Assembly: GCF_030272705.1 (NCBI RefSeq) | Contig: NZ_JARFYM010000014.1 | Location: 82,233-146,232, forward strand | Reading direction: 5' to 3' | Length of the DNA stretch: 64,000 nt | Source of the DNA: Rhizobium mayense | Lineage (GTDB): Bacteria > Pseudomonadota > Alphaproteobacteria > Rhizobiales > Rhizobiaceae | Shown: piece by piece, positions 61,934-64,000 of the stretch | How positions within the stretch are numbered: position 1 is the first letter of the stretch | Layout of the letters: every line of letters starts with the position of its first letter | Translations under genes and position numbers: made by a program | The notes under the pieces: model-generated | What the model saw: only the letters and a program-made list of their open reading frames with translations | What the model was told of the DNA's origin: nothing | Database searches by the model: none

Positions 61934-62867
61934 TCACGCCTTTACTGCCGCCAGCCTGACGTCGGCGGCCAGCGACCCGACGTTTGCGGGCGCGCTCTCC
62001 TTCATGCGCCGGCGCTTCACCAAGTCGCTCGAGGGCGTCGACGCCGTCGTCTGGGGTATTCCCTTTGACGCCGCGACTTCCAACCGGCCGGGAACGCGCT
62101 TCGGGCCGCAGGCGATCCGCCGCGCTTCCGCGATCTTCGACAATGATCCGCAATATCCCTTCCATCGCGATCTCTTCGCTCAGATGGCGGCCATCGACTA
62201 CGGCGATTGCCTGCTCGATTACGGCAATCATCAGGAGACGCCGGCTGCGATCGAGCGGCAAGCGAACACGATCCTCGATAGCGGCGCCTTTTTGCTGACG
62301 CTCGGCGGCGATCATTTCGTCACCTGGCCATTGCTGAGGGCACATGCCGCAAAACATGGCCCCTTGGCATTGGTGCAGTTCGATGCGCATCAGGACACCT
62401 GGTTCGACGACGGCAAACGCATCGATCATGGCTCCTTCGTCGCTCGTGCGGCGCGCGACGGTCTGATCGATCCGGACCGCTCCATCCAGATCGGCATCCG
62501 TACGCATGCGCCCGAGGATTTTGGCATCCAGATTCTCTATGGACATCAGGTCGAGGATATGAGCGCCTCAGAGATTGCCTCGACGATCATCTCCCACACG
62601 AGGGGCGCACCTACCTATCTGACCTTCGATATCGACTGCCTCGATCCCGCCTATGCGCCAGGCACGGGAACGCCCGTGGCCGGCGGCCCCTCGAGCGCGA
62701 AAATTCTCTCGACGCTGCAGCGGCTGCATCAACTCGACATCAGGGGCGCGGATGTCGTGGAGGTATCGCCGGCCTATGACCATGCCGATATTACCGCCAT
62801 TGCAGGGGCGACGGTGGCGATGTATATGCTCGGTCTCCACGCCGAACGGCGCGCGGCAGGTCGCTAA
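61914..62867 (+). CDS. speB: agmatinase / ureohydrolase
   Basis: 317 residues from a TTG at 61914, chosen for GGAG 6 bp upstream and the family-like N-terminus PSTSIDHAFT; an ATG at 61893 would add seven residues. Arginase-fold Mn enzyme: GGDHF, DAHQDTW and FDIDCLDPAYAPG supply the metal ligands. It most likely cleaves agmatine to putrescine and urea; guanidino-substrate choice in this subgroup is not certain. It is coupled to the ABM gene. Confidence 0.88.
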   Translation: MPSTSIDHAFTAASLTSAASDPTFAGALSFMRRRFTKSLEGVDAVVWGIPFDAATSNRPGTRFGPQAIRRASAIFDNDPQYPFHRDLFAQMAAIDYGDCLLDYGNHQETPAAIERQANTILDSGAFLLTLGGDHFVTWPLLRAHAAKHGPLALVQFDAHQDTWFDDGKRIDHGSFVARAARDGLIDPDRSIQIGIRTHAPEDFGIQILYGHQVEDMSASEIASTIISHTRGAPTYLTFDIDCLDPAYAPGTGTPVAGGPSSAKILSTLQRLHQLDIRGADVVEVSPAYDHADITAIAGATVAMYMLGLHAERRAAGR

Positions 62868-63002
62868 AGTATAATCTCGAAAAATATGATGCGCTTTTCG
62901 CAGTAGATCATGTTCACTCGAAAACAGCCGTTATCATTTTGAATCAACTTCATGGCAAACTGAGTCCGGAAACACTCCGAACCGATTGAAAGAGCAGGAA
63001 AA

Positions 63003-63929
63003 ATGGCACCGAAAATCTTCATCGACGGCGAAGCTGGAACGACGGGTCTGCAGATCCGTGAGCGTTTGGCTGCGCGCCGCGATATCGAGATTCTGTCCAT
63101 TCCCGCCGAGAGCCGCAAGGACAAGGCGGTGCGCGCGGAGCTTCTCAATGCTGCCGACATCGCCATCCTCTGCTTGCCGGACGAGGCGGCCAAGGAAAGC
63201 GTCAGCCTGATTGCCAATGACACGACACGCGTGATCGACGCCTCGACCGCCTATCGCGTTGCCGAAGGCTGGGCCTATGGCTTTCCCGAAATGAGCAAGG
63301 ACCAGGCTGCAGTCATCGCCAAAGCCAAGCGAGTGGCTAACCCCGGTTGCTGGCCGCAGGGGGCAATTGCCACGCTTCGCCCGCTGGTCGAGGCCGGGCT
63401 CGTCGCCGCGGACTATCCGGTCACCGTTCACGGGATTTCCGGCTACAGCGGCGGCGGACGCTCGATGATCGAGGATTATCAGACGAAAGGCGAAGACGCT
63501 CCGGAATATATGCCCTATGGCCTGACGTTCAATCATAAGCATCTGCCGGAACTCAAGGCCTACGCCAAGCTTTCGCGCATCCCGCTGTTTCAGCCGATTG
63601 TCGGCAATTTCGCGCAGGGCATGGTCGTTAACGTGCCGCTGCAGCTTTCGGTGCTGTCGACAATCCCCAAGGGCGCTGAATTGCACGCGGCTATCGCCGA
63701 TTACTATGCGGGGCAAAAGGGCGGCTTTGTCGAAGTCGCGCCGTTCGACAATCCTGAGCGGACGCCCGAGCTCAATCCGGAAATCTACAACAACACCAAT
63801 CGCATGCGGCTGCATGTCTTTGCCAATGATGACAAGGCACAGGCCATGCTGGTCGCTGTCTACGACAATCTCGGCAAGGGTGCATCGGGAGCCGCGGTCC
63901 AGAACATGGACCTGATGCTGGGCGCCTGA
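63003..63929 (+). CDS. argC: N-acetyl-gamma-glutamyl-phosphate reductase
   Basis: 308 residues, the short type-2 ArgC. NADP fold start KIFIDGEAGTTGLQI (GEAGTTG), catalytic Cys116 in NPGCWPQG, GISGYSGGGRSMIED. It makes N-acetylglutamate semialdehyde in arginine synthesis in the cytosol. It starts 135 bp after speB. Confidence 0.96.
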   Translation: MAPKIFIDGEAGTTGLQIRERLAARRDIEILSIPAESRKDKAVRAELLNAADIAILCLPDEAAKESVSLIANDTTRVIDASTAYRVAEGWAYGFPEMSKDQAAVIAKAKRVANPGCWPQGAIATLRPLVEAGLVAADYPVTVHGISGYSGGGRSMIEDYQTKGEDAPEYMPYGLTFNHKHLPELKAYAKLSRIPLFQPIVGNFAQGMVVNVPLQLSVLSTIPKGAELHAAIADYYAGQKGGFVEVAPFDNPERTPELNPEIYNNTNRMRLHVFANDDKAQAMLVAVYDNLGKGASGAAVQNMDLMLGA

Positions 63930-63968
63930 GGCTTCAGCCCAATCGACATCTGCAAAACTGAACGAGCC

Positions 63969-64000
63969 CAGCCGATCGCCTCATCCAGGGCGATCGGCTG
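63969..64000 (+). terminator. hairpin after argC at window edge
   Basis: CAGCCGATCGCC and GGCGATCGGCTG form a perfect 12-bp stem with an 8-base loop, 40 bp after the argC stop. Any T-run would lie outside the window. Confidence 0.6.

Overview
The window is high-GC bacterial chromosome, most likely from a Rhizobiaceae member (Rhizobium/Agrobacterium/Sinorhizobium group). The evidence is a proton-pumping NADH dehydrogenase operon with rhizobial-style extra genes, an rkp-type capsule locus led by a type I polyketide synthase (RkpA) with RkpG, RkpH, RkpI and RkpJ, the clpP-clpX-lon-hupB block, a PHO-box-controlled pstSCAB operon, and rplM-rpsI followed by speB and argC. No species can be fixed from the sequence alone. 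LAYOUT. 1-8250 (minus): nuoA-B-C-[four-helix-bundle gene]-D-[secreted protein]-E-F-[helix-hairpin-helix protein]-[small ORF]-G. nuoG runs off the left edge. A roughly 460-bp insertion with inverted CAATAGG-type ends sits between nuoC and nuoD. 8511-9183: two identical tRNA-Asp genes (minus) and one tRNA-Val (plus). 9288-33129: capsule locus. On the minus strand it reads rkpU-like outer-membrane lipoprotein, rkpA, rkpG, rkpH, rkpI, rkpJ. On the plus strand, diverging from rkpU, it reads methyltransferase, unknown protein, KpsE-like, KpsT-like ATPase, a second KpsE-like protein and two glycosyltransferases. 33197-41019: cupin, yhaN/yhaO-type SbcCD-like pair, a RIME-like repeat, aldo/keto reductase, SDR and an ABM-like protein. 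41156-46692 (minus): hupB, lon, clpX, clpP, with heat-shock-like promoters before lon and clpP. 47105-49644 (plus): membrane diguanylate cyclase and a cytochrome P450. 49815-53620 (minus): pstB, pstA, pstC, pstS behind three tandem PHO half-sites. 53893-55796: cupin, then a small mercury cluster (GDCCVxC protein, merP, merT, divergent merR) without merA. 55836-57717 (minus): PLP-dependent sulfhydrylase and a CoA-binding protein. 57830-59834: small secreted protein, an AT-richer gene-poor stretch with palindromes, and a DMT-family exporter. 60073-63929 (plus): rplM, rpsI, two small proteins, agmatinase and argC. HOW THE GENES WORK TOGETHER. RkpA with RkpG and RkpH probably makes a dedicated acyl chain for capsule assembly or anchoring. 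RkpI and RkpJ act in later capsule steps. The KpsE/KpsT/RkpU set forms most of an ABC-dependent export machine, but no KpsM permease lies in the window. Lon, ClpXP and HU form a proteostasis and nucleoid block. Pst imports phosphate under PhoB. MerR/T/P sense and import Hg(II). The strongest unusual signals are the inverted-repeat-flanked four-helix-bundle insertion in the nuo operon, the side-by-side rkp-1-type and export-type capsule genes with two PCP proteins and no permease, the reductase-less mer cluster, and a terminator-like hairpin directly after the predicted rplM transcription start.
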